Shown one piece after another: positions 10,080 to 25,000 of a stretch of 64,000 nucleotides of DNA. The translations under genes were made by a program, and so were the position numbers. Every line of letters starts with the position of its first letter. Position 1 is the first letter of the stretch. The DNA comes from Lineus longissimus (taxonomy: Eukaryota; Nemertea; Pilidiophora; Heteronemertea; Lineidae). The stretch covers positions 930,001 to 994,000 of the forward strand of contig NC_088317.1 of the NCBI RefSeq assembly GCF_910592395.1, in the 5' to 3' direction. Below the pieces are notes generated by a model. The model was not told the DNA's origin and ran no database searches. It saw only the letters and a list, made by a program, of their open reading frames with translations.

Positions 10080-13000
10080 TCACACAGCTTCACCTTTTGG
10101 TCCGTCAAGGCGGATCCTCGTGGGGATACTCGTACATGTATTTTGATTTCCCTGACTCAAGTCGCCATCGTCTTCTGTCACACTCTGAAAAGACACCAGC
10201 GATTAGAATATGTCATATTGTGGAAGTAGTAGGGTCTTCTTATTGGCACATACCTAAAGGACATCGTACAGTGGTGCCTGCCATGTCAAAAGTTCCCAGG
10301 GAAGATTATTTCAGACCTCGTTTATAACCTCAAAATATGAAGTACATGTATACAGCCTGCATTATTTCTCAGTGTCACTGACTGGAAAATGTTGGAGACC
10401 TAATATTCTAGAGAACACTGGTTGACAGTCGTGCCCGGTACTGGCAGTTAACAAGGTTATAGAAATGACCAGGATGTTATGGTTTCCAGCTACTATAGGC
10501 AGAGAACGTGCAATGAGAAGTGAAAAGTGCCAAGTCACAAAATGACAGTGGATAGCTGCATTCTATTTGCAAACACCCGGTAAAGATAGTAGATGGAGAG
10601 ATATCGAAAAACTTCCAAAACATTCACCAGGCAAGAGAGAGGACGTCATACAATCTGACAAGAAACCCTACCATTCCTACCATCAAACCTACAAAGCCAT
10701 TCCTACTCTAACGTCAAGCCACCAAACTACCGAAACCAGGTGCAAAATCCAGCCAAACCACCAACACCAAAGAGAGCTCCCACATACACCGTCTTCTTTG
10801 ATATAAATCGCCGAAGTGTGAAGTATGAAAGTGAAGCAAAAGCCTAACTTGACGATGACAGAATATGTGATACCAGAGGTGTCTCTGACCTGTAAGGGAA
10901 TGGAAACCACATCAGGTACCCACAGGACCACACAAACGGATCCCACCCTAGAAAAGAGAGGGGTTCTGTGCAAGGAGGCCGATTCATATTTCAGTTAATA
11001 AATTGGTCATAAATCGTACTCACGTCAATGGAAAATGCACTCGGCTGTGCTGTTTTCCCATATATTATCTGCACATGTCACACTTGATTGTGGTAACATT
11101 TTGAACGTTTGATTCACGTTCACCACTTACAACATGAATCGGTCTCCCATCGTTGTTTTCTAAACTACACTCGAGGATGTTCCCATTACCTACACATACA
11201 TTAACAAGCCTCTCACTGACAGGTACCCCTTGTTTTCACAAAGTTAGCCCCACACAGGGATTCCCTCTGAAGGTATTTCTAAACGGAATTCCTTGTTTTC
11301 AAAAGGGAATCCCTGAACAGGGGCCCCTACATCCCACACACCAGAGTTGTGCTTGGTAGGGCAGGACCATACAGGATAGATGTCAAACTCACCGGGTTAG
11401 TAAGTCATTTCAGGAGATGTAACAAACTTAGGGAAAGCGCCCAGATTACTGCAATGGGAAGAGTTAGCTGGTAGATCAGGAAGCGTTAGCTGGTAGATCA
11501 GGAAGTTATTCCAAAGATGAGAGTGGCCATACGGTCTTGGTGAAAAGCCGCATGACTGATTAACTTCACAGAGTATTGAATCTATCAATAGCAAAAACAG
11601 ACTCAGAACTGGCTCAGAAGAAATTCCATATCTGCCGTTCTCTCAAACTGGCACCCGTCAGTGGGTAATTTTAATGTGGTCGCACTAGTGTCAGACTTCG
11701 ATGCAATCATTGACCACCTGTGGCGTTACACATGCCTCTCCCCCGACATTAGTCTGTCACTACGTCATGGAAAATGTCTATTCTGGTGGTCTTCCATCCA
11801 TCCATTCCTCTCCTGCTCTATGCATGGCAGGAGAGAGATGGTGAAAGTTTATAAATGTCCTACATTCCAATCCACTGGACAGGTGCTGGTGAACAGAATC
11901 CTTTTGTTGCCGAGTTAGGAGTATCCTTGGATAGTCTCTCTGTCACCCTCACCTGTAAGTGCTTACCCTCTCACCTGTAAGTGCTTACCCTCTCACCTGT
12001 AAGTGCTTACCCTCTCACCTGTAAGTGCTTACCCTCTCACCTGTAAGTGCTTACCCTCTCACCTGTAAGTGTTTACCCTCTCACCTGTAAGTGCTTACCC
12101 TCTCACCTGTAAGTGCTTACCCTGCCCCTCTGGTACAATGTGGTAACCGCCACACTAAAGTTGGAATGAAATCTCCTCTCCCATTACTTAATGATAGTAA
12201 TTCATCATCATGCGTTACATGTACATTTATCCTGTTCAACATTTCAACTTGCAAGTAAATGCACTTTGATATTCACGATAAATCAACACACCTAGCGAAA
12301 AAGTTACAATCATGAAATCATTGACCATTACCCAATAATACCTCCACCATATAAGACCATTGCAAGAGAAGAGAGCAAAACCATTGAACATTCTCCTGCA
12401 GATGTGGGCCGAAACGTGTTCAAAGACAGACAATGCCAACATAGTGAGGTGATGAAACGAATGATGCATCGAATCGTGAGAAGTGACAGTTGAAGAAAAG
12501 TGCATACTTTTATAGATAACAAGCGAATGGATATTTGTACTCTTCTAAGACAGGCCCTCTCAGCGTTACCCTAGTCATGCCTGTCTACATGCACTCACTC
12601 ATATTGTCATCTCTGTTTCTCTGTGCAGCACAAGCATACCCTACTATAGTACGGTTGTACACAGTGGGGATCATATTCCAGTCATTCAAGCTTTCTCGAG
12701 CATGCACGTTGCAAATATTCTAAGAAGCAACCTATCGCAACCATCACCAATCATCATGCTTCTAGAATCTGAAGAAATGTGAGTCATGCTTGTAACCAAT
12801 AAATGTTATGCAACAAATCAACATTGTTGGAATCAAATGTGTCATGTCTATCGGGACATGGTCACTTGTTGAGCACAGCCAACTGAAACAACCTCAACTG
12901 CAAGATAACGCAAGCCAAAACCTGAACACAAGCAAAACTAATAGCCAAAACTAAAGTCACCCAAGCAATCAGTGCAAACTTGAGGAGACAAGTGAAGAGG

Positions 13001-16000
13001 TACCTTGCATTGGGTAGATCAAGGGCGGGCTGAAAATAAATATGAAATAAATCAACGAACTAAAGAAAAAACCTGACTTTATATCAAGAGTTTTAGGTGG
13101 GTATCAGCCTTCTGGCTTAATTCACTGAAAGCTATGCCACTAATTGACAAAAGTGTCATTGTTCAAAGGATTTATGGTTGAATGTAATCAAACTACGTCC
13201 CTTCCATTTGGGATTGTAAATTTTAACCAACAAAAGTACAGTTAGCAAAGTCGATCAAAGTTTACAAAAGTTAAACGTAAACTTTCCTGAAACTGTCAAA
13301 CGAAAAAAAGAATGAAGTATTACGACAAAACACCAAGTGATTATGACTGTGTTACGATATCAAAGAACTGAAATGTACATGTGAGTGCGTGTTTGAGGTT
13401 AAATAGCAATGGACCTGGCCCAAGAAGCGCTATTTACAGCAAAGAGCCAGGTATTAGCAATCTTGCATGTTATACTGTTTATAAGTATCGTCAAACACAG
13501 AAATCCTCAGGATATATAATAAATAAATTAAAACAAATCAAAATAAGTCAACAATCAAATCCAAACTATGTTATGACCAAACCTTGGGTAGAAACTATCA
13601 ATTTCTACGGTATTGATTCTGCTCCCATGAACCAAATAAAACTACAGAAGCTTCCAATATTACACAACAGAGGTCGCCTCCTAGACACGCTACAGAAGCT
13701 CTCGAGGTCACATGATTAGAGGTCAAAGGTTAGGGGTTAGCAGTGAACATGAGGTCAGGTCTATCACCAAACGGAGAGTCCAATTCTGTTTTTCAGTCTT
13801 GAAGTCTTTTGGCATTTATCTGTTTTTATGAGAGAATATCATGATATTCTCATCTGTTCAGTGAAAACCACCAAAATAAAAGCTCCCACCCCACATTACT
13901 GTTGATTTCTCAGAACATTTCCAAATATCAAGGCAGTGTTTTTCCATTTACTGTTACCTAATAATACTCATACTCAGAAAGTTTAGAACATTGCTGGAAG
14001 CAAAGGAGTCCAAACTTTCATCCGTTATTTTCTAAATTCTTTTGATTTGAATTCCCCTGGCGACAGACCTGCAGCCAAACTTAAAAACAGACTATCTTAC
14101 TGTACGTGGTGCTGACCTTGAAGCATGTGGGAAGGTCACGGCGGCCATGTTTGAGGTCATACAGGAGATAGGAGAGGCGAGTCACTATCTGAGCTGTAAT
14201 CATCCTCTATCTCGACCTCTGTCATGACCTCTGTCATGACCTCTGTCATGACCTCTGTCATGACCTCTGTGGATGGTCGGATCTTCAAATAGACAACCAG
14301 ATGTGACACGTTCATATACAGCAAGTTATCATTTGCAACATTTTGTTGGGGAGAAAGCTGGGTCTCCCTGTCTCTATTAAACATGTTGGTTCATATTGAG
14401 TAGTTGAGTCAGGTTGAGAAATAAAAGGCTGGAGAGAAGAAATGCATACTTGATGAGCAAGTTTTCTAATCTGTAGAGAAATGGAAAGACACTTTCTCCT
14501 CAATACTCTGTATAGATTAGAAAATTCGACACATCAAATACACTTATGAAAAAGAAGAAAGATTTGAGATTTAATCTGATGTTTGGAGTGTTCGAAAGAA
14601 AAGAAGAGAAGAGGGTTATACACAGTGTAAACCAGCTTCTAAATCAAATATGAACACAGGTCAAGTCAGAATATAGCCACATATGATAATCAAGAAATGT
14701 ATACACCAAGAGAGTGCAAAGACTTTGAGTTGGCAAGCTGATTTCTTTGACTCATAGCAACAGACAGGATAGAAGTAAAGAATAATAAGAGAAAGAGAGC
14801 TGAGACAAGTGTGAAATGAACTTTGGAAACTGTGCAGTCACTTACAATGTCAAGACTCAGAGCCTATCAGGTAGGAGACCAAACCACATGACCAGAGACA
14901 GGCATATGAGAGTGCTCGAGAAAAAAAGATTGGAATTTTTCCATGTTGTAATGTTATCCTTTGAAACTTGAAGGAATTCTAACTAAAAGTGGAGATTTCA
15001 AACCCGTGCTGAAAATTGACTTCAAAATCTTAGACCAGACATATGTCCTTCCCACGCTTCAAGGTCAAACAGTACAATATCAATGGCAAACACACACAGG
15101 GTGATCTGACGTACAGTCTCGCATTGGTACACCTTCATTGACCGTCTGAGAAACTGTGCAGACTCTGGGATCACAATTGAATGTGCCACATATTTCTGAA
15201 GCAAGCCAATGCGTTGAACGATTCTTTCTCAAGTGTTCAGAACTTCGATCACTGAATGTTGATATACATTTGGTGAATTCATCTCGAGTTTCTCGAACGG
15301 TCAAATTGAGTATACAAAGGACAGACGCGCGGCATTTATCTTTGTTTGGTGTCCGTGTTAGGGTTACATTGGAATTGCTGTAGAACCAGACACACCTTAG
15401 ATCCATTGCTGGGGGCTTACATTGCCGTCCAGATTCTCATAGTCCTCGGGGCTCGAAGGCTACAGAAAAAATATGTTGGTGAGATTCAATCATGGTTTAT
15501 TTGCTGTTTGTTGTGATGACAGTGAAGATGAGAATGACGATTGATGGCCTTTCCATAAAGGACTCTTGGCGGCGAAGAAAAAAACATGACGTGTGTGATT
15601 GTTGGTAGACGGTGTTACGTGAAGATGATGATGTTGATGGATCAAGGATTGAGGAGAATAGGAGGTGAAGTTTTGTCCTTTAGTTCAGTTCATAGCCATA
15701 CAAATAGACAGACTTCTTTTCATCGGAGATAGAAGTCTCCATAACTCAGGCACAACTAGTCAAAAGAACTGGGCCCTGATCATTTACAGACAGTGAGACA
15801 AAGAAAGTGTTGAAGACAAAGATCAGAGATGGAAGAGAGAGAACCTGACAGGTTTGAGAACATGACCTGAAAATGAAATGTATGCACGTCTGCCAGCAGA
15901 CGTTATGAGTGTTGTGTCACATGATGAGTAGGGTCCGGCTGCTCAAGGAGCTACCCAAACACACACTTCATGGTTCAGAGAGTGGGAAGGGTTTCCAGTC

Positions 16001-19000
16001 CCCTGTTCTTCATGACATAGGTGTTGAAAGCTTGACAACGATTCACCACGCCACAGGTGATACCAGTGCCCCCTAGCAGTGAAGATGGTACTAACCTGTT
16101 CAGCGATGACTTTTCTATTGGCACCATCAGCAGAAGTATTGTTGACTTGTTGGTCACCGTACGTCAATTCATTATCGTCTATGATAAGATCAGTGTCAGA
16201 GTCTTCTGAACGTTGATGTTCATCCTGTTAAGAAACAATAGAACTCAGGCCTAGTTGGCTTTATAAACACCTCAGTGACAGTAGGCGGGAGAGAGTAGGA
16301 CTCAATCGGCAGCAGCATGGCTTTTCTAGAAGATGAATCAAGCACCTGCCTCAGGCCTCGTTGGCTTTATAAACACCTCAGTGACTGTAGGTGGGAGAGA
16401 GTAGGACTCAATCGGCAGCAGCATGACTTTTCTAGAAGATGAATCGAGTCACCTGCCTCAGGTCTATCAGTCACAAGGCCTCAATGACTTTCCCCCTTCA
16501 GTGCTAGACACCCAATAGGTCACCGGGTTTGTAAATCTGTCTGCAGATAATTACAAACACAACTCTGTTCCCAACTGAATAATGTGATGACTGGTGAGAA
16601 TAGACCTGAATATGTCGCCCCATTGGGTCAGCGATGTCTGCAGCCTTACCTGTGATAACTGTTGTTCAGTAGTGAGTATTCTAGCTAAAGGAGCACAACA
16701 GTTAGGTAACGTTTCCTCTAGTAACGGCCGGCTGTGCGTTAAAAATGGCTTCATGAATCTGGTAGCAAGTCAAGGAAATCAAATTTCGGCAGTATTTTCA
16801 CGCATCCAAATACAGCTCGAATCATAGTAGCCTAGCTGACCCGTCTGTTTCATGGTTGGCCATAGTTTAATCATGTTTACACTGATGAGTAGCAGGATTC
16901 AATGCTGTTGGGTTGCCTCCTTAGGTCTACGATACAAGAAAGAGTATGGGAGTAAAGAAGGTTTCATGCTGAAGTCAAAATGTTGATAGCCATACTCTAC
17001 TTAGGACAAGTTGGAGTCGATATCTAACATGTCTAAGAAGAAGCATTTCTTGCATAAAAGGATACTTGCTATCGAAGGAATACCACTTGCCGACGAGCCA
17101 TGCCCGTTCATACGCCACTGCCGTCACATCAGATCTCTGCTCCGTGGTTGGACTATGCTGAAAGAGAGAATACAAACAATGGAGTCATATCAGACAATCT
17201 AAGGTTTCGAATCTTGCTCTTTTACTGAAACAGATAGGTTTCTGATAGTTCAACTCTTCTCAGCATTGGCTCAACTCTTCAATCAACATATGAATATTAG
17301 AGTCCATTTGTAAATGTTCTATCTGTATTGTTTTGGGCGCTGGAGCGCAAACTACTGGCCAGGTTTCTCTCAATCTTGGCTTTTCTTTATCTGCCCTGCA
17401 CTAAACATAATATGTTCATTTCAGGATCATGGTAACAGACGTGCTAATACCTGATGAAATGGACGAGGGATTTTCAAGTGATAAGTGAGTTACGACTAGG
17501 AGTATAAATGGATGATTAGTTATAAACTGTATTAAGTATTAAGGAAGCTTAAGAATTCACTCAGGCATTCATCAGCCAACCCAAGCCATTCACTATTCAA
17601 CTCAAACACATGCATGCAGAATATACATAATACATTAAATGATCAGCCAATTATTGAATTGGATAAATATAGATTTTATAAGTCTCTACAAAGTGCTGGA
17701 CAATGGCTAACAAAGCATACATGTGTATCAGAGGCCCATGTCCAACCAGCCCAACCAGACAAAGGCCCATGCCAAGTCCAAAAGGCACAAGAAGCCAAAC
17801 GCACAAATCTGGGCCATAGAAGCTGATGATGATGACCAAGAAGGAACACATCTGCACCAGTGATCTGACTAGAGCAGGAATATGCAGAACAACAACAACA
17901 ACAATCATCTCAAACTCCATGTCAATCAAATCACCGAAACAATAAACACAGAAGGAGGGGATTGTTACAAGAGGAATCAAGCATCAAATGGGAGCATTTT
18001 AAAGAACAGACAACCATTACTCGTGGGCACTGGGTGATGGGCCTTAAAACAAGAGGGACGTCGTAAACTACCAAGAGTGGCGAGACAAAACAAGAGTTTT
18101 GAAAAAAATTGGGTTGGACACTTTTTGAAAACAAGATTTCAAAGTAAGAAAGACTTATTCCACGAATGATAACTACATTTGAAAACAATTTCACAGGGGA
18201 TTAGTACAAGGTCCAGGTCTTAACTACAAATCACAAAATACAAACACAGAGTTCTCCACAAAGTTTAAGTTCATCGCTCTATGAATGATTCTGACAATCA
18301 ACCCGTATGACAAAACCTTGTCTGGATGTTTGTTACGGCTGTCCCTAGAACACACTCTGCAAGGGCCTAACCCATCACTTCATTCACGCAGCTTGACCTT
18401 GATGTCAGAGCAGTGACAGGAGCAATGTCCACCATCCAAAACCAAGCAGTAACACTACTGACTGTGCTCCCTACATCTACTTCAAGTCCGATGCCCATCC
18501 CTCTTTATGGAGAACCCTGTACAATCATTTTAACGACAAATCAATGTCAAAACATTTACAATGATATCTGAAAAATATGAAACTACAAAACATTGAAGAT
18601 TCGTTGAAAGTTTAGAATCGACCAATACCTGAGCACTGACGACCAGCAACTCATGGTCACGCTCCATGTGATGACCTACCAGCAGGTGCTGGGGAGAGAA
18701 AGGGCCGAGTTAGTCTGGGTTAACAGGGGGACTGCCAGTTGCTAGGGAGGTTGTTTGGTAACTAAGGAGTAATCATGGCAACTGCAATACATAAGCATTC
18801 TGATGTACACTATGACATCAGCCGCAAGTAAGAGGTTAATAGTTACTAGTCTGGTCACAATGGAAAAACATGGTTGTCAAGGAGGTAACTATGGTAACCA
18901 CAATGCAGTGTCACTAACATGGCTGGGGGTGATGTAAGGGTGAAGGTCAAATCACAAACAGCCTAGAATAGAATTAGATATTAGTACAAGGGGTCTTGTC

Positions 19001-22000
19001 TGTCACTGCTGAAACTTCAGGTGATACTTCTTTCGTGGGAAAAGAACAATCCTGAGGGATCTGAAATGGTTTGTTTTGCAAACTAGAGAAGCACATATGT
19101 AAGATCTGGACCTTGTTGTTTCAGATTAGATATAAAGACATATTTTTGTCTGGTATTTTGTGGAGGAAAGTGAGAAAAGGTCCAAATGGAAGGAGATGAT
19201 TTGCCTTTAGAAAAGTTTCAATGATGTGATGTGATTGATTTGTTTTCAAATAAGAGTACAACTTCTGCTTGAACCGGGCATCGAGTGAAATGAGCTGATA
19301 TAAATACAAAGATTATTGTGAGGCGACATCTGTTTTGAGAAAGGTGTCGTGGAGAGTTATAGGAAAAATAGAACCCACAAGACCTACAGTGAGAAGAGAT
19401 CACACATGAATTGCTGCCAGGATCTAATCTATTGGAAATTTAGCAGAAACTAGTAAACAACGACAAAATTTACATAACTGGAACATAACTGGACAGCATA
19501 AACATTCCAACACTGATCTAGTTATTGCAGCCAATTGGGTGCAAGCGAAACAGGTTTGTTTCAGTCAAATATGCAGTGCATAAAACATGTACATTCTGCA
19601 CATCAATGCATTATGGAACTTGGTCAATACAGGGTGAACAGCAAAAGTGAGAAACCAAAAAAAGCAGGTGATAGTCAGGATCAAACGTCAAGGTCACAGC
19701 AAACCAATCACGCGACAGTAAAAAATTCAGAAGTGGTTGAATGCTGAAGCGGTTGCCAATGGTAACAAAACCAGCTAGGTGCTGGTAGAGAGCCAAGAAC
19801 TATCTGCCGATTCAAAAATTTCAATATTGCTAAAAACTTTTCTGATGACTGGAAGTGTAAGGGTTCCTTTGAGCAGAGTGACAGGGAAGACTTTCAGAGA
19901 GATTAATCAAGGAACTTTCCACTCAAGCCAAGGAGAGCGAAATACAGCTGAGTTCCCACGAAATCAAAAACTTTAAAAAACTCAGAGCAACATGCAGAAA
20001 ATACCAAGTGAAATACCAAGACAGAATAAAATGTGATTTGTGAAGATTGAACGGAACAAACTGTAATTTGACAGGACACAAGTGACATGCAAAACTAAAT
20101 GGCGAAAGAAGAGGAGATGAAAGAAAGAAAAATGAATGGTTTGGCTGGATAGATTTTTGTGAGTAAACTATGATCAGCTTTTACAGAGGTAAATGTCACT
20201 GTCCTTTTGGGCTGCCGAGTGAAAACTACAGGGCCCATTTCATCCAAGTTACGTCTTTTATAAATCTAATTTTGGGACCAAATGCAATCTCCATCATCAT
20301 CATAGATTCTACCATGGGGCCATCATAGAATCTATGATGAAACCTTTGCCTGTGAATTAGAGAAGGCTGGGATAGCGACAAGAAGGCCTGAAATCCCAGA
20401 GTAGTCACACAATAATCAAGTCTAACAGGACAAAGACACACTGACACATCAGTTTCGTACAAAAATAATAATTTGGAGAATATAGTAGAAAAGTTGAATA
20501 GACAGTAAGGGTAGGTTACTCATTATGTGTCAGTTGTGTATAGCATACTGTGTAACAGGGTCAACAGCGAGGTCATAGCAGCATGTATGATGTCATGAGC
20601 TACAATGGAGACATGGCTTGTAATAGTGAGAATTGCAGTTCATTCAACAAACTTCTGACAGGTGTATGAATCGGCATGCAGGCAGAGGAGCTCTGGGTTC
20701 AAAGTTGGGGAACTGGCTGTATTTGGTTTTGATTGACTTATCACTCAAACTGTGGGCCAGCATTTGCTGCCTGCTGTGGTTATGGAAGGAATCAAGACAC
20801 TGTTCAAAGTTTTGTTTTTTTGTGCTGAGAAATCTGATGTAATCGCAATCCAAATTTTCAGCAAATGTTGGATGATCCCTTTCAGTGATTTGAGAATGAA
20901 CTGTTTGTGTTTGCAGAACTGTTTCATGGCACTCTACCGTTATCAGGCATATCTAGAAATGTCATAAAGAACACCAAAAGAAATTTGGATGTGGTTGAGA
21001 CGGTCAGAAGCTGGTGTAATAGAATTCTGCCAACGGTGGACACAGATCTTGCCAAAAGCTATTGACATGACCACCCACTAGAAAACTACTGATCAGAACC
21101 ATTCATTCATTGATTTGTTTGAATTTCAAGTCGATTGTAAATTTTCAGAAAAATTTCCAGTTTGAAAATGGGTCGAACAGTCATCCCACCAGCTTCCTCC
21201 CTCAACCAATCAGAAGCCAGAACATAACACCAACCATTTGCATCTGGTTGGGATTACTAGCATCCACGTTCGTGCTACTCCCAGCCTCATTCTGAGTCTC
21301 CGCCATTGTGCTGTACTTTTTCTGGCGTGTCATAGCCTGGGTTGGAGAAATGAGCAGTAGTTATTACACAGATTGCTGGTCGCATGCGTCACAATTTGAC
21401 CCCAATTTCAAAAGTATTGCAAGTTCCTACGTTAACAGCCTGGTATCCAATACCGAAGGAAGCACACAATCAATCAATCATACAGATTGCTATCTCTCTG
21501 CACAACTTTCCAGGCAAAGTAGTCCTGTTCAAGTGCACCCTCAAATCAGCACTTTCTGTAGCTCTGTCTTGATGTCACCTGAATGACTGCCTAGTAGCTC
21601 TCTCTCAATTGAAAGTTCAGCAAACAAGGTGATCTATTGATTACAACGGATGGCGGAGATTTTTGTGATAATCACATAAAGAATACTTACTGTTCTCACA
21701 GCTTCAAAATTTTGGTTTTCGGTTTCATCCTCTACACCCACTCTGTAACAGAAATAAAAAAATACAAACATTTTGTTGACAAAATGAGTAGATTGGAATC
21801 CATATGATTATAAGATCCACTGGAATACAACCGAGGTTGATATGTTTAGAATGAGAGCCAATCAACAGGAAGGTTCAACACATAACCAAATCTTTTCTAT
21901 AATCTATTCTTAACACAGTATGCACTACCTTGGAAAAGAGCAACGTTCATGACTGCAGAGTTTCAAATCAAAACTTTCAGTACCCGGTACTTGTTACAGA

Positions 22001-25000
22001 TCGCATTCTCTCATTAGCAGAGACTAATGCCCCAGATACCAAAAGATCAAGCCAGCATTGGAAATATCACAGAGACTTGAGAACCTTACCTAATTTTGAG
22101 CCATTGTAGCATGGTCGTGGAGAGGCCGCCACATAATATAACAGTTGCTATAATGATCACAAGCGTTGTGGATAACATGAGTCTCCGCTGCTCGCTAGCA
22201 GTATTTCGTACAACGAGAGCAAAGGCGATGGCTCCTCTTAGGCCTGTGCGGAAGGAAGCAAAATATTAATCATCAATTTGAAAATGCAAATTATCCTACT
22301 CCATTTCTGGATGGTTGAAGATGTTGACTAGCAGCTCATCCGAGATGAATATTTGGATGAAATGTACAAACCTGAGAACATCATCATATGCTGGAAATTG
22401 ATTTTGATTTTGTTGCTTCGTCCCAGGTTGAGTAGGAATGATAAGGGATAGATATTACAGGCTCGAGCAATGAGAACAGCTAGCTGGGGACAGGGTTAAG
22501 GAAGGTATTGTTCTCATGTGAAGAGTCATGATAGCTTGAGTTGTGGAAATGTTCAGACCAAGCGATGGTCAGGGCCACCAGGACCAGAATACAGGGGAGG
22601 CACCTCATCACCATGTTCTCACCAAGTTCAGCTGACTGAACTGTGTGGCTGCACTGCTGATTCCATCCCTCAGCTAACTGCCCTCTCCCCCTCGCAGCAA
22701 TAAAAGAAGATGACACAAGTGGAAACGATCAAATGTTACTGATTTCATCCAACTGGCGTCTGCTAGTTTTTCAAAGGATACAAATGCGATGAATATGAAC
22801 CCAGCATCCCAGACATGCTTCCGGAACGTAAACGTCGCAACTCCTATATAAACGAACACAAAGTTCTCCGCACAGAAATTGAGGACTTCAAAAAGCTGAA
22901 AAGGAAACAGAGGATATAAACAAATAGGCCCAAAATTAACCTTGGGCTATTCATACTAGTCTCACATCTGCCAGGGTTTCGGCCAATGGGAGATAAGGGC
23001 CAACAATAGCTGGAAGAAGGGGGACATATACCCCCTTCTGTTTGCTGACAAAAGCTTTTTTGGCCTGAATATAATTTTACATGATTTTAGACGTAACACA
23101 GGGGTCATATTACCCTAAGAAATGCACCCACCCCAACTTTGATTTGATTGTGGCGGAAACACATCAAATTTAGAAACTGACCTGTTTACTTCTGAGTTTT
23201 GACTCCGTCGACAGGTTGTTATAGGTATAATGGGCTTGAGTGATACCACAAAACAGCACGGCAACTATACCCGTCAAATCAGCCGCCTCCGCTGCCTGGA
23301 ACGTACTATACGACATGAGGAAAAACAGCGCAGTCTCCAACAATGGGTAGTCACGGATTTTGGTAAATTTCGTCATGAGTGCAGTAATACAGCCCATCAT
23401 TGAACCGAGAGCAAACGCGCCACTGAAGATACCAATAAAGCTCCCAAGAGATTGGAAGACTGCCCTTGTGTCGAAGCCACTTTGGGTGTTGATCTGGCTG
23501 TACTTGTCAATGGCCCTGAAATGAACCATGGAGTATTTAGTAACTTATTCTAACAAATTTTACAAAGTTACTAGTTAGTTTTGTTCACTCCTCCTAAGAG
23601 GAATGAGTTCGATTGGAAATTTGACTTGCCCAAGGTCAAAAGGGACTTTACATCAGTCTCAGCAGAAACCCACCCAGTAGACACTGCTGCTTCTCTAAAT
23701 CACTTTACTTACTGCGATAAGACGATGGCCACAGCGTCGTTCAGGACACTCTCTCCAAACACCAAGGCGTACAGATCAACATCAACATTCAGATCATGGA
23801 ATATAGCCAACACCGTCACTGGAATCAACAAGAGGAAACATCAATATGCAGACCAAAGCAGAAATCAAACGTTCAACACCCAGGATGAATTGTGCTCTTG
23901 TTAGCGTCTCTACCAACTCAGCAATAAGGAGCTCCAGGGCCAGATGCAAGTAGAGTGTTTGTGAATATGATCGTTGGCCCTTCAAAGGCTACTTACCTGG
24001 GTCTGTGGCTGAGATGAGAGCACCAAAGAAGAGACAGTCATTGAAACTGAGGCTGAGATAGGGCATCAAGCGTGTTAGACCGAAGATCACCGATCTGCAA
24101 CGAAGATGTCAGTAGCAATTTCAAAGTTTCGCACACCACAAAATGATATTTGCAGTTCTTTTAATTCCAAAACCTCAGAAATACTTAGTACTGGTGCTGG
24201 TACTGGTAGGCCGATTGCACTTTGATATTACAAAATTCATCGACTTTTGGTTTCAAGTCCTGGGTTGGCTCTCTATGTTTGTTTTTCCCAAATCATGATA
24301 ACCCTGTCCCAGATTTGAGATACACAATTTATAGAAGAGATCACACAAGGCATTGGGTCAAGTCTTTCTTGTCTTTATCACTCAGAATTTAGGTATCAAA
24401 GTAACTCACCCAACGACAAAACAGGAGATGGCTGTACCAATGAAGGCAAATGTTACAATCGCTCCAATGTTTCTGAAGAAATGTCTCTGGAAAAATGAAA
24501 TCAATTCACCTCTTGAGTCGATGAGATCTTTATGGCTATGCCACGCCAGATGATTCAGGGATCAAATAAGATGAAAATCTACTTGTTTGTTATGATGATG
24601 ACATCCATGTTTACTAATAATGATTACAAATAATATGGGAACGGCACATGAATCCAGTAAGTCCTCAATCAAATCTCTCCATCACAATCAAACTAACTCA
24701 ACCAAAACAATGGACGTGTCTTGCCATGGTGATACTGCCCAGCAGTTTTTTCCTCATCGACTGACATGGATTGATAAAGCACACAGCTAACCGGAGCATG
24801 TAATTGTTACCGCATCGGTCGTCAATCAATAAACAACTGACGGGAGCGATGGCCTGAACGTTTTTACAACTGCAACTGACTGGCATGGCTGTAGGTTTTT
24901 GTATTTACAATAGATGCTGCAGTACAGGTCAAACAACAACAAATTATTGCAATGAATGATCGGTCAATTTCAGTGTCTGAATGATCATCATAATGCATTC

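Noticed and set aside
11255-11315. 12-bp inverted repeat (cagggattccct) as a regulatory stem
   Set aside because: Real but short, with a ~37-nt loop and no context; not informative alone.
13381-13719. 112-codon plus-strand ORF in an exchanger intron
   Set aside because: Starts at GTG, AT-rich composition, no splice sites or homology.
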